Shown: positions 7,631-14,974 of the stretch, piece after piece
Numbering within the stretch: position 1 is the first letter of the stretch
How the letters are laid out: every line of letters begins with the position of its first letter
NCBI GenBank assembly: GCA_020026195.1
Contig: JAHHQW010000055.1
Span: forward strand, 1 to 15,020
Length of the DNA stretch: 15,020 nt
Reading direction: 5' to 3'
From: Prevotella sp.
Lineage (GTDB): Bacteria; Bacteroidota; Bacteroidia; Bacteroidales; Bacteroidaceae
Notes under the pieces: generated by a model
What the model was told of the DNA's origin: nothing
The model's database searches: none
Seen by the model: the letters and a program-made list of their open reading frames with translations, nothing else
Position numbers and translations under genes: made by a program

Positions 7631-8827
7631 TCAGTTATTCTGAACCTTATTACGTTCATAGTGCGGCGTAACATATACGGTAAAGAATATAAGCGAGAAT
7701 ACGCACAGCACTGCTCCAAAGATATACACCATGTAGAAAGAAAAGGCATGTGCTATCAGTCCGCCAGTGGCTATACCGATACCAAGTCCCACGTCCCATG
7801 CCGTGAGATATGTGCTTGTGGCAGTGGCACGACGAGTCTTTGGTGCAAGATTTATATAAAGCGAATTCATTGCAGGGAATATTATTCCGAAACCGAAACC
7901 AAATATGAACGCGGTTGCAAGATATACTGCATTGCTGAGTATTTCGCTTATGGGAACTATGAAATTACACAGTCCTAACATGGTGAAAGCCAGCACAACA
8001 GGATAACAGCCAGCCTTTATGCAGCGCGTAACATATCCCTTATCTACTTTCTTTCCTGCAAATATTCGTGATATACCCATACCAACAGCCGAGAATGTAA
8101 AGAAGTACCCTGCTGGAGCGGTGATGCCTATCTCCTGTGCATACATTGCCACATAGTTAGTTGTTGCTCCGTACGGAATAGAAAGACAGAGGAGCGAAAG
8201 ACTCACGGGAAGTCCTTTTATAAGTATAAATCTGTCTAATGACACAGGCGGACGCTTTACGGGCGGACGGACTTTAGTCTTAACTAAAGAACCGAACGTC
8301 ATACCTATTATACATGATATGAGTCCGGCCACAAAGACCATCTGATATCCCCAGTGGCCGTAAATGAACAATCCTGTCATCGGACCGAGTGCCATTGCAA
8401 AGTTATTTGTAAGTCCGTAATAACCAAGTCCTTCACCACGACGCGAACTGGGCATGACATCTACCACAAGAGTATTGCTTCCGACACTTACTCCGCCGAA
8501 GAACACACCATGAAGTGTGCGCAGTATTATGAACATCGTAAGTGTTCCGGCAAGGATATACCCCAGGAATATGCACGAACAGATGAAATAACAGAGTATG
8601 AAGATTGGTTTACGCGGAAACGAGTCCATGAGATAACCTGAGAAAGGACGTACACAGAACTCGCTCACAGTGTAACAGCTCAGAATAAATCCAAGTACTA
8701 CTTCTTCACATCCGTAGTTTTCCTTGAGGTAAAACGGAAGGACTGGTATAAGAAGCCAGAATCCGTAAGCAATAAGAAAATTCGCAAAAACCACAAACAT
8801 GTAATTGCGTGTAAATAATTTCTCCAT
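7631..8827 (-). CDS. Major facilitator superfamily transporter
   Basis: The 398-residue product is an inner-membrane transporter of the major facilitator superfamily, with hydrophobic segments consistent with twelve transmembrane helices in two halves. The loop between helices 2 and 3 carries the family signature in the form G64-Y-L-M-D68-S-F-P-R72-K73, and an RTLHGVFFGG segment continues the first half. A basic cytoplasmic loop near 183-200 (KTKVRPPVKRPP) separates the halves. The sequence resembles drug or sugar efflux members of the family (YfcJ/YhhS-like), but the substrate cannot be read from it. It lies downstream of pheS on the same strand with a terminator-like hairpin between them, and 144 bases upstream of lptD. 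No convincing promoter of its own is visible, so low-level read-through from pheS is possible. Confidence 0.9.
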   Translation of the reverse strand: MEKLFTRNYMFVVFANFLIAYGFWLLIPVLPFYLKENYGCEEVVLGFILSCYTVSEFCVRPFSGYLMDSFPRKPIFILCYFICSCIFLGYILAGTLTMFIILRTLHGVFFGGVSVGSNTLVVDVMPSSRRGEGLGYYGLTNNFAMALGPMTGLFIYGHWGYQMVFVAGLISCIIGMTFGSLVKTKVRPPVKRPPVSLDRFILIKGLPVSLSLLCLSIPYGATTNYVAMYAQEIGITAPAGYFFTFSAVGMGISRIFAGKKVDKGYVTRCIKAGCYPVVLAFTMLGLCNFIVPISEILSNAVYLATAFIFGFGFGIIFPAMNSLYINLAPKTRRATATSTYLTAWDVGLGIGIATGGLIAHAFSFYMVYIFGAVLCVFSLIFFTVYVTPHYERNKVQNN

Positions 8828-8884
8828 AAAACCTCGTTATCTTAAAAACATTATGCCTGCCGTAACAGATGCATAAAATAAAAA

Positions 8885-8929
8885 AGTGAAAGACAATGTC
8901 CTCTCTTAACAGGACAAATGCCTTTCACT
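8885..8929 (-). terminator. Terminator of pheS
   Basis: An outer 8-bp stem (AGTGAAAG 8885-8892, CTTTCACT 8922-8929) encloses an inner 6-bp stem (TGTCCT 8897-8902, AGGACA 8911-8916). On the minus strand it is followed by TTTTTATTTTATG. It lies 21 bases past the pheS stop and fits an intrinsic terminator with an interrupted stem. Confidence 0.8.
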
Positions 8930-8950
8930 AAATATCTCTGATTTAAAATA

Positions 8951-9988
8951 TTAATTTGCTGATTCGAATTCCTCAAGGAAACGTGTATCGTTCTCTGAGA
9001 ACATACGAAGGTCGGCAACCTGATACTTCAGGTTTGTAATACGTTCGATACCCATACCGAAAGCATAACCACTGTATACGCTGCTGTCTATGCCGCATTC
9101 TTCAAGAACGTTCGGATCTACCATACCGCAGCCAAGAATCTCAACCCATCCTGTATGCTTGCAGAAACCGCAGCCTACGCCACCACAGATGTGACAAGAA
9201 ATATCCATCTCGGCACTGGGTTCAGTGAACGGGAAGTAACTGGGACGGAGACGAATCTTTGTATCAGGACCGAACATCTCACGAGCAAATGTAAGCATTA
9301 CCTGCTTAAGATCGGTGAACGATACGTTCTTGTCGATATAGAGTCCTTCCAACTGATGGAAGAAGCAGTGAGCACGTGCCGATACGGCTTCGTTACGATA
9401 TACACGTCCCGGGCATATAATGCGGATAGGAGGCTGTCCGTGTTCCATAACACGTGCCTGAATAGAACTTGTATGTGTTCTGAGAAGGATATTCTTTGTA
9501 ACGTCGTTGGGATTAGTCTCAACGAAGAATGTATCCTGCATATCGCGTGCCGGATGATCAGCTGCAAAGTTCATCTTTGTAAATACGTGGAGGTCGTCTT
9601 CTACTTCAGGACCATCAGCAAGTGTAAAGCCCATACGTCCGAAGATGTCTACAATCTCGTTCTTAACCATTGTCAGCGGATGACGTGTTCCGAGATCCAC
9701 GGGATAAGCAGTACGTGTAAGGTCTACGTCTGCAAATTCTTCGCCAGATGAAGCGAATTCTTCTTTCAGTGCATTAATCTTATCTGTGGCTATAGTCTTC
9801 AGTTCGTTAATCTTCATACCTACAGTCTTTTTCTGATCTGCAGGAACGTTTCTGAATTCAGCCATGAGAGCCGTAATCTCTCCTTTTTTACTTAAGTATT
9901 TCAAACGGAGTGCTTCAATCTCTTCAGCATTAGAAGCCTTGAGATTTTTCACTTCTTCGAGCAACTGTTCTATCTTGTCAAGTATCAT
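8951..9988 (-). CDS. pheS: Phenylalanine--tRNA ligase alpha subunit
   Basis: PheS is the catalytic half of the heterotetrameric enzyme that charges tRNA-Phe, working with PheT in the cytoplasm. The 345 residues are close to the usual length. An N-terminal coiled-coil arm (about 1-85), used to contact tRNA, precedes the class II synthetase core. Motif 1 lies around GTRHPL..NEIVDIF, a DHPARDMQDTF segment and THTSSIQ follow, and motif 2 is at GRVYRNEAVSARAH with the HQLEG strand after it. A C265-X2-C268-X4-C273-X2-C276 knuckle, common in bacterial PheS, is present. Motif 3 lies near the C-terminus at GMGIERITNL. Start and length agree with the family. pheT is not next to it, so the two subunit genes are separated here. 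The gene has a promoter at 10007-10039 and a terminator at 8885-8929. Confidence 0.97.
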   Translation of the reverse strand: MILDKIEQLLEEVKNLKASNAEEIEALRLKYLSKKGEITALMAEFRNVPADQKKTVGMKINELKTIATDKINALKEEFASSGEEFADVDLTRTAYPVDLGTRHPLTMVKNEIVDIFGRMGFTLADGPEVEDDLHVFTKMNFAADHPARDMQDTFFVETNPNDVTKNILLRTHTSSIQARVMEHGQPPIRIICPGRVYRNEAVSARAHCFFHQLEGLYIDKNVSFTDLKQVMLTFAREMFGPDTKIRLRPSYFPFTEPSAEMDISCHICGGVGCGFCKHTGWVEILGCGMVDPNVLEECGIDSSVYSGYAFGMGIERITNLKYQVADLRMFSENDTRFLEEFESAN

Positions 9989-10006
9989 ATCTCGTCAATT
10001 TTGATG

Positions 10007-10039
10007 CAAAGGTAGTATTTTTATCGTAACATAGCGAAA
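10007..10039 (-). promoter_or_regulatory. Promoter of pheS
   Basis: On the minus strand TACCTTTG (10007-10014) is an exact TAnnTTTG element, and TTTCG (10035-10039) lies 20 bases upstream as a near-match to the -33 TTTG. The -7 element is 18 bases before the pheS ATG, giving a leader of roughly 10-12 bases. I see no leader peptide or T-box-like attenuator. Confidence 0.6.
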
Positions 10040-10056
10040 GAATAAAAATAAAGTTG

Positions 10057-10064
10057 TACATTTG
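10057..10064 (+). promoter_or_regulatory. Putative -7 element of the lipoprotein-murB operon
   Basis: TACATTTG fits TAnnTTTG and lies 54 bases upstream of the start codon of the putative DUF4348 gene. There is no TTTG at the -33 position, which falls at about 10033-10036 within the -33 region of the divergent pheS promoter. The predicted leader contains a small hairpin (ATGCAG 10076-10081, CTGCAT 10087-10092) and a purine-rich AAAGAGGG shortly before the ATG. Confidence 0.45.
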
Positions 10065-10118
10065 CCTAAATTTTAATGCAGGCTTACTGCATGTTAATAA
10101 ATATAAAGAGGGTATTTT

Positions 10119-10982
10119 ATGAAAAGATGTGCTCCCGCATTTTTTATACTGATGTTAATCCTTTATGTTGCATCAGGTTGTTCGGGCAAGAAAGAATCTG
10201 CTCCCACATATGACGAAACCGTTATCGATTCTGTTGTACAAGATACTGTCGTCACTGCAATTGATACCATGGAACAGATAATTTCTGAAACACCTATGCC
10301 CAAAGCAGCCGACGAATTGTTCGACGACTTTATATTTAACTTTGCAGCTAATAAGAAACTGCAGCTCAGCCGTATCAGTTTTCCGCTTGTAGTATATAAC
10401 GAGGACGTTCCTAAAGACACCATCCGCAAGGAAAAATGGAAGATGGAACATTTCTTCATGCACCAGGGATTCTACTCGCTTATATTTGACAACGAAAGTC
10501 AGATGGAAATTGTCAAGGACACAGACGTAGATAATGTAACACTGGAAAAGATTTATCTTCCACACGACAGTGTAAAACAGTATCTCTTTGACCGCAACGA
10601 TGGTGTTTGGAAACTGCGTTCAATAAAGTACATATCACTTGAAAGAAGTGCCAATGCTTCGTTCTTGAAGTTCTATGGCAAATTTGTAACAAACAAGGAA
10701 TTTCAGAATGAGAGTCTTTCTAATCCCATTGTCTTTGTAGGACCTGATCCTAACGATGACTTCGGAGAAACTATTACAACGACGTTCCCTCCTGAACACT
10801 GGTCGGAATATGCTCCGGAGGACCTTCCGACAGAAACTATATATAACATCATATATGGTCAGGTCTACGGACGCGGCAAAGAGAAGATATTTGTATTGAA
10901 AGGTATTTCAAATGGTTTCGAAACCCGACTTGACTTCAAGCGTATCGGCGAACATTGGAAACTCACCCAACTTTCTATTTAG
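10119..10982 (+). CDS. Putative DUF4348 family lipoprotein
   Basis: The 287-residue product starts with a lipoprotein signal peptide: charged M-K-R, a hydrophobic core at 7-18 and a lipobox-like A18-S-G-C21, with C21 the predicted lipidated residue. The residue before the usual small pair is Ala rather than Leu or Val, so the box is slightly off consensus. The residues after C21 (SGKKES) are basic, unlike the acidic export signals that send Bacteroidetes lipoproteins to the surface, so a periplasm-facing location is my inference. The mature part, mixed alpha/beta with a Thr/Asp-rich linker up to about residue 60, resembles the Bacteroidales family DUF4348 from memory; its function is unknown. 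The purine run AAAGAGGG lies just upstream. The stop codon directly abuts the murB ATG, implying translational coupling. Confidence 0.75.
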   Translation: MKRCAPAFFILMLILYVASGCSGKKESAPTYDETVIDSVVQDTVVTAIDTMEQIISETPMPKAADELFDDFIFNFAANKKLQLSRISFPLVVYNEDVPKDTIRKEKWKMEHFFMHQGFYSLIFDNESQMEIVKDTDVDNVTLEKIYLPHDSVKQYLFDRNDGVWKLRSIKYISLERSANASFLKFYGKFVTNKEFQNESLSNPIVFVGPDPNDDFGETITTTFPPEHWSEYAPEDLPTETIYNIIYGQVYGRGKEKIFVLKGISNGFETRLDFKRIGEHWKLTQLSI

Positions 10983-11996
10983 ATGACAGAACACTTTAAC
11001 TATAATCTTTCCGGACATAACACATTCGGAATTAATGCGTCGTGCAGACGTTTCATTGAATTTGACAGCGAAGAAGAATTGCAGCTTATGCTGAAATCTC
11101 TCGGTGCCGAAGACTTTCCACTGCTGATTCTTGGCGGAGGCAGCAATCTTCTGCTAACAGCCGATTATCCTCATACAGTTATCCACTCTGCAATAAAGGG
11201 TTATGAGGCAGACATCAAAGGTGATGACATACTTCTGCGTGTAGGCAGCGGAGAGACTTTTGACGACATCGTTGCCCTTTGTGTCAAAAACGGATGGCAT
11301 GGCATGGAGAATCTTTCACTCATTCCGGGTGAAGTAGGTGCAAGCGCTGTACAGAACATAGGTGCCTATGGTGCTGAACTAAAGGATTTTATGTATAAGG
11401 CCGAGGCAATAGAAGTGGAAACAGGTCGAAAAGTTACTTTCAGTAACGAAGACTGCGGATATGCTTACCGATACAGTAAGTTTAAGGACGAGTGGAAAAA
11501 TAAATACATAATTACATTTGTTACCTACCGTCTGTCAAAGGTATTCACGCCACATACCGACTACGGCAACGTAAACTTATTTCTCGAATCTAAAGGCATC
11601 ACCAACCCTACGGCACAACAGCTGCGTGACACAATTATAGAGATTCGTCGTTCTAAACTGCCCGACCCTGAAATAACCGGGAATGCCGGCAGTTTCTTTG
11701 TAAATCCGATTGTGGATAAAAATAAGTTTGAGGAACTTGCAGCACATTATCCCAATATGCCTCATTATATTCTTGACGAGAATCACATTAAGATTCCTGC
11801 CGGATGGATGATTGACACACTGGGATGGAAAGGCAGAACAATAGGACATGCCGGTGTTCATGCAAAACAGGCTCTCGTTCTCATTAATACGGGCGGCGCA
11901 ACGGGCAGCGAGATTCTTAACTTATGCGAGACTATACGTAACGACGTCAGAAAGACGTTCGGAATAGACATTAAACCAGAAGTAAATATTATTTAA
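10983..11996 (+). CDS. murB: UDP-N-acetylenolpyruvoylglucosamine reductase
   Basis: MurB reduces UDP-N-acetylglucosamine enolpyruvate to UDP-N-acetylmuramic acid with NADPH and FAD, the second committed step of peptidoglycan synthesis, in the cytoplasm. The 337 residues match the long (E. coli-like, type I) form. FAD-binding motifs are visible at N13-T-F and G51-G-G-S-N55, with LSLIPGEVGASAVQNIGAYG in the middle of the domain. The substrate-binding loop has Y162-R163-Y164-S-K-F. The catalytic serine is S237 in AGSFFVNP and the catalytic glutamate E333 in the terminal IKPEVNII. It is the middle gene of a tight three-gene unit, starting on the base after the upstream stop codon and ending five bases before the next start, so it is almost certainly co-translated with both. 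Confidence 0.97.
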   Translation: MTEHFNYNLSGHNTFGINASCRRFIEFDSEEELQLMLKSLGAEDFPLLILGGGSNLLLTADYPHTVIHSAIKGYEADIKGDDILLRVGSGETFDDIVALCVKNGWHGMENLSLIPGEVGASAVQNIGAYGAELKDFMYKAEAIEVETGRKVTFSNEDCGYAYRYSKFKDEWKNKYIITFVTYRLSKVFTPHTDYGNVNLFLESKGITNPTAQQLRDTIIEIRRSKLPDPEITGNAGSFFVNPIVDKNKFEELAAHYPNMPHYILDENHIKIPAGWMIDTLGWKGRTIGHAGVHAKQALVLINTGGATGSEILNLCETIRNDVRKTFGIDIKPEVNII

Positions 11997-12001
11997 GAGA
12001 G

Positions 12002-12766
12002 ATGCATTTTACTTTTTTGGGCACAGGAACATCAACAGGCGTTCCAACGATAGGATGCCACTGCAGGGTGTGCGAAAGCAAAGACCCAAAAGATAACCGT
12101 ACAAGATGTTCGGCTCTTCTTGAAACAGAGAATACGAGAATTCTTATAGACTGCGGTCCAGACTTCAGACAGCAGATAATTCACCGTGAGTTTAAGAAGA
12201 TTGATGCGGTGCTGCTTACACATATTCATTACGATCATGTCACAGGACTTGACGATCTGCGTCCTTTTGCAAAATTTGGCGACATAAACGTATATTCTAA
12301 TAAGGGTACAATCGAGGGACTTCACCATTCTGTCCCCTATTTCTTTGCAGAACATCTTTATCCTGGTGTTCCTAAGATTGATTTTCATGCAGTAGAACCT
12401 TACAGGGAGTTTATGATAGGAGATGTTTCTGTAATGCCTATTGTGGTTTACCACGACAAACTTCCAATCTTCGGTTTCCGTTTCGGGAAAGATTTCGCAT
12501 ACATCACCGACATGCGAACAATAGATGAGGAAGCAGTGAAACATCTTATGGGAATAAAGACTCTTGTGGTAAATGCCCTGCGATTTTCTCCTGAACACCA
12601 TTCTCATCAGTCAGTTGCACAGGCTGTTGAGTTCATACGACGCATAGGTGCACAGCACAGTTACCTTATTCATACATGCCATCACATAGGTCTGCATGAG
12701 GAAGTAAACAAAATGCTGCCACACGACATCGAACTTGCCTACGATGGTCAGGAAATAGACATTTAA
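12002..12766 (+). CDS. PhnP-like metallo-beta-lactamase-fold hydrolase
   Basis: The 254-residue protein is a metallo-beta-lactamase-fold hydrolase. It carries the metal motif H74-I-H76-Y-D78-H79, further predicted ligands H151 and D170 (YITDMR), and H224. It also has the extra structural zinc site known in E. coli PhnP, a cyclic phosphodiesterase: C19-H-C21-X2-C24 near the N-terminus plus H227. A FSPEHHSHQS segment near 198-207 fits the region of the PhnP catalytic histidine. No phosphonate-use (phn) genes are nearby, so the substrate is more likely a general cyclic phosphate or phosphodiester; this is inference and no symbol is given. The protein has no signal peptide. The ATG follows the murB stop by five bases (GAGAG), a site that can also serve ribosome binding. 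It is the last gene of the operon. Confidence 0.88.
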   Translation: MHFTFLGTGTSTGVPTIGCHCRVCESKDPKDNRTRCSALLETENTRILIDCGPDFRQQIIHREFKKIDAVLLTHIHYDHVTGLDDLRPFAKFGDINVYSNKGTIEGLHHSVPYFFAEHLYPGVPKIDFHAVEPYREFMIGDVSVMPIVVYHDKLPIFGFRFGKDFAYITDMRTIDEEAVKHLMGIKTLVVNALRFSPEHHSHQSVAQAVEFIRRIGAQHSYLIHTCHHIGLHEEVNKMLPHDIELAYDGQEIDI

Positions 12767-12789
12767 TACAACATACTATATGTCCAGTA

Positions 12790-12822
12790 CCGCTTACCTT
12801 TTATTAATTAAGAGGTAGGCGG
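12790..12822 (+). terminator. Terminator of the lipoprotein-murB operon
   Basis: A 13-bp stem with two G-T pairs (12790-12802 with 12810-12822) encloses the 7-base loop ATTAATT. It is followed by CATTTATATTTTATAT and lies 24 bases after the hydrolase stop codon. It separates the operon from the Sel1-repeat gene. Confidence 0.8.
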
Positions 12823-12852
12823 CATTTATATTTTATATACCTTATGTCCTTA

Positions 12853-12887
12853 TTTATGCATAAAATCATTACCTTTGTATGCATAAA
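12853..12887 (+). promoter_or_regulatory. Sel1-gene promoter bracketed by a repeated palindrome
   Basis: TACCTTTG (12870-12877) is an exact TAnnTTTG element 38 bases before the Sel1-repeat gene; no TTTG is seen at -33. The decamer TATGCATAAA occurs twice, 23 bases apart: at 12855-12864, inside a perfect 12-base palindrome (12853-12864), in the spacer upstream of the -7 element, and at 12878-12887, directly after it and over the predicted transcript start. This layout suits a dimeric repressor site, but no regulator is identified. Confidence 0.5.
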
Positions 12888-12914
12888 TACACATCTCCAA
12901 ATTAAGAAACAATA

Positions 12915-14738
12915 ATGAAAAGATTTATTATATCGGCAGCAGTTCTCGTCCTTTCATTATCTGCAATGGGACAGACTTATTCTGACGAACTAAAAAACAA
13001 GGCTGAAAGCGGAAATACCGATGCGATGTACGAACTTGCAACGTGCTACATGAATGGTCTTGGAACTAAACAGGACCAGAAGAAAGCCGTAGAATGGTTT
13101 GACAAGGCAGCAAAAGGCAATAACTGCAACGCCATGCTGATGATGGGTCTGTGCCATAAGAACGGTACAGGCATTTACGTTGATGCAAAGAAAACCATAA
13201 AGTGGTACAAAAAAGCTGCTAAGAAAGGTAGTACAGAAGGTATGATACGCCTGGCTCAGTGTTATATCGACGGATATGGCGTAGAGAAAGACTATACAGT
13301 TGCTAAGGAATGGTTAGATAAGGCTGTCGCAGCAGGCTCTGCCGATGCCATCTGCGAGATAGGTAACATGTATCTCAACGGAACAGGCAAAACAGCATCT
13401 GTTTCTGAAGCTAAGAAGATGTTTTTAGCATCTGCCGAAAAAGGTAGTGCAAAAGGTATGTATATGCTTGCTTCTTGTTATGAGAAAGGAACAAGGAAAA
13501 ATAATTCAGAAGCTGCCAAATGGTTCATAAAGTCGGCCGAAGCCGGATATGTGCCTGCAATGTACAAGGCCGGATATTATCTCTATAACGGCAGGGGCAC
13601 AGCTCGCAATTACAAAAAGGCATTTGCTTTTTTCAAATCATCTGCCGACAATAAGGTAAGCGACGGTTATGCAGCACTGGGAGACTGCTATTATTATGGC
13701 AAGGGTACACAGCAGAATTATACAGAGGCGGTACGTCTTTACACAGAAGGAACTTACGGCGGAAGTGCGGCTGCATTTAATGGTCTGGCAAACTGTCTTT
13801 ATTACGGTAACGGTATAAACAAAAACATTGCAGAAGCCGTGACATGGTATATGTCGGCAGCAGAGAAAGGTAATACCGAAGCCATGTACAACTATGGTAA
13901 GTGTCTGTTTAAAGGCGATGGCGTAGCGAAGAACATACAGGAGGGTGCCAACTGGACTGACAAAGCTGCCGAAGCAGGTTATACGGAGGCGGTGTATCGA
14001 AAGGGACTGATGTATTATGCCGGGAAAATAAGGAAAAAGGATTACCCAAAGGCTTTCAGCTGTTTCAAGAAAGCAGCAGAAGACGGTCATACAGGGGCTA
14101 TGCTGATGCTGGCAAACTGCTACAGGGACGGTTCTGGAACCAACAAGAATAAAGATGAAAGATTCAAATGGCTTAACATAGCTGCCGAAGATGAAAACAC
14201 GGAAGCTATGCTTCAGCTTGCAGAACTATATGAGAAAGGTGATGTAAAGGGTAAAAATTTATCTCAGGCTGCCGTATGGTATAGTTCTGTTGCTAAAACA
14301 GGAGATGTGAATGCCATGTATAATGCCGGACGATGCTGTATACAGGTCCCTGGATGTAACGAAGAAGGTAAGTTCTGGCTTGAACAGGCTTCTGCAAGAG
14401 GAAGCATGGATGCAGTTTCATTACTTATAAAGTATTATTCTGATGGTACTTTTAAATTTGCTGACGGATACAAACTGATAAGTTATCTTAAACCTCTTAT
14501 AATAAAGGGCAACGGAAAGGCAATGAAAATCGTAGGTGACATCTACTCTGACGGACTTGGTTTAAAGGCTGACGCATCTGAGGCTTTTCAATGGTACAAA
14601 AGAGCCGACGAAAGCGGATGTACCGAAGTATATTATGTTCTTGGTAAATGTTACAGAGACGGAATAGGAACAACAGCAGACGCAACTAAGGCCGAAGAAT
14701 ATTTCAATAAGGCAAAAAAGGCTGCTAAGAACAATTAA
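12915..14738 (+). CDS. Secreted Sel1-repeat protein, 16 repeats
   Basis: The 607-residue product has a signal peptide (M-K-R, hydrophobic core, likely cleavage after about SLSAMG at 15-20) and consists otherwise almost wholly of Sel1-like repeats. I count sixteen units of about 36 residues from near residue 33 to the end, each with the pattern A-M-Y-x-L-A-x-C-Y-x-x-G-x-G then a helix ending in W-Y/F-x-K-A-A. Units 5, 12, 13 and 14 have degenerate loops. Such repeats stack as helix hairpins into a curved solenoid that binds proteins; some Sel1 proteins act in envelope stress or signalling. No enzyme domain, membrane anchor or sorting signal is present, so a periplasmic scaffold is likely, with the partner unknown. 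Ten repeats share a cysteine at the same place. The gene stands alone between two terminators with its own promoter. Confidence covers the family, not the function. Confidence 0.93.
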   Translation: MKRFIISAAVLVLSLSAMGQTYSDELKNKAESGNTDAMYELATCYMNGLGTKQDQKKAVEWFDKAAKGNNCNAMLMMGLCHKNGTGIYVDAKKTIKWYKKAAKKGSTEGMIRLAQCYIDGYGVEKDYTVAKEWLDKAVAAGSADAICEIGNMYLNGTGKTASVSEAKKMFLASAEKGSAKGMYMLASCYEKGTRKNNSEAAKWFIKSAEAGYVPAMYKAGYYLYNGRGTARNYKKAFAFFKSSADNKVSDGYAALGDCYYYGKGTQQNYTEAVRLYTEGTYGGSAAAFNGLANCLYYGNGINKNIAEAVTWYMSAAEKGNTEAMYNYGKCLFKGDGVAKNIQEGANWTDKAAEAGYTEAVYRKGLMYYAGKIRKKDYPKAFSCFKKAAEDGHTGAMLMLANCYRDGSGTNKNKDERFKWLNIAAEDENTEAMLQLAELYEKGDVKGKNLSQAAVWYSSVAKTGDVNAMYNAGRCCIQVPGCNEEGKFWLEQASARGSMDAVSLLIKYYSDGTFKFADGYKLISYLKPLIIKGNGKAMKIVGDIYSDGLGLKADASEAFQWYKRADESGCTEVYYVLGKCYRDGIGTTADATKAEEYFNKAKKAAKNN

Positions 14739-14769
14739 TTATAGATTATTTTTAGCAAATCAAAAAAAT

Positions 14770-14800
14770 AAATAGCAGGAGTTTAATGCCCCTGCTATTT
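14770..14800 (+). terminator. Terminator of the Sel1-repeat gene
   Basis: A perfect 10-bp stem (14770-14779 with 14791-14800) has an 11-base loop and is followed by TTATTTCTATATG; with the T residues at its base it forms a good U-tract. It lies 31 bases past the stop codon. Confidence 0.85.
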
Positions 14801-14866
14801 TTATTTCTATATGTTTTGTAATTTATGAGAGGACAAAAACTATGAATCAAGACATAAAAACACACT

Positions 14867-14875
14867 TTATCCACA
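14867..14875 (+). promoter_or_regulatory. Perfect DnaA-box match
   Basis: TTATCCACA equals the strongest E. coli DnaA box. It is a single site in A/T-rich DNA about 70 bases upstream of the -33 of the last promoter. No cluster surrounds it, so it is not an origin. A regulatory or chance site are both possible. Confidence 0.3.
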
Positions 14876-14943
14876 TAAAAACACTACTTTGGCATTAAAT
14901 TTGTTTAAAAAGTATATTTTCTCAATAATTTTTTGGCACGGAA

Positions 14944-14974
14944 TTTGGCAGTATCAAAAAAAGCAGTACCTTTG
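14944..14974 (+). promoter_or_regulatory. Strong promoter for a gene right of the window
   Basis: TTTG (14944-14947) and TACCTTTG (14967-14974) are separated by 19 bases, a full match to the Bacteroidetes primary promoter pattern and the best in this window. Transcription should begin near 14980 and run off the right edge. The TTTGGCA that starts it is also present at 14932-14938 and 14888-14894. Confidence 0.75.

Noticed and set aside
9155..9751. 198-codon open frame on the plus strand inside pheS
   Set aside because: It is antisense to a full-length, motif-complete pheS, with a low-complexity Cys/Thr-rich translation and no promoter of its own.
12032..12607. 191-codon open frame on the minus strand
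   Set aside because: It lies entirely opposite the PhnP-like hydrolase, whose motifs are unmistakable, and its translation is Cys/His/Arg-rich with no recognisable domain. It is a shadow of the real gene.
12915..14738. Sel1 repeats as a DNA-level tandem repeat array
   Set aside because: The repeats are clear in protein but have diverged in nucleotide sequence, so they are old protein repeats and not a recent DNA expansion.
14841..14897. 18-codon open frame beginning MNQDIKTHF downstream of the Sel1 gene
   Set aside because: No promoter or ribosome site precedes it, it lies just after a terminator, and A/T-rich DNA gives such short frames freely.
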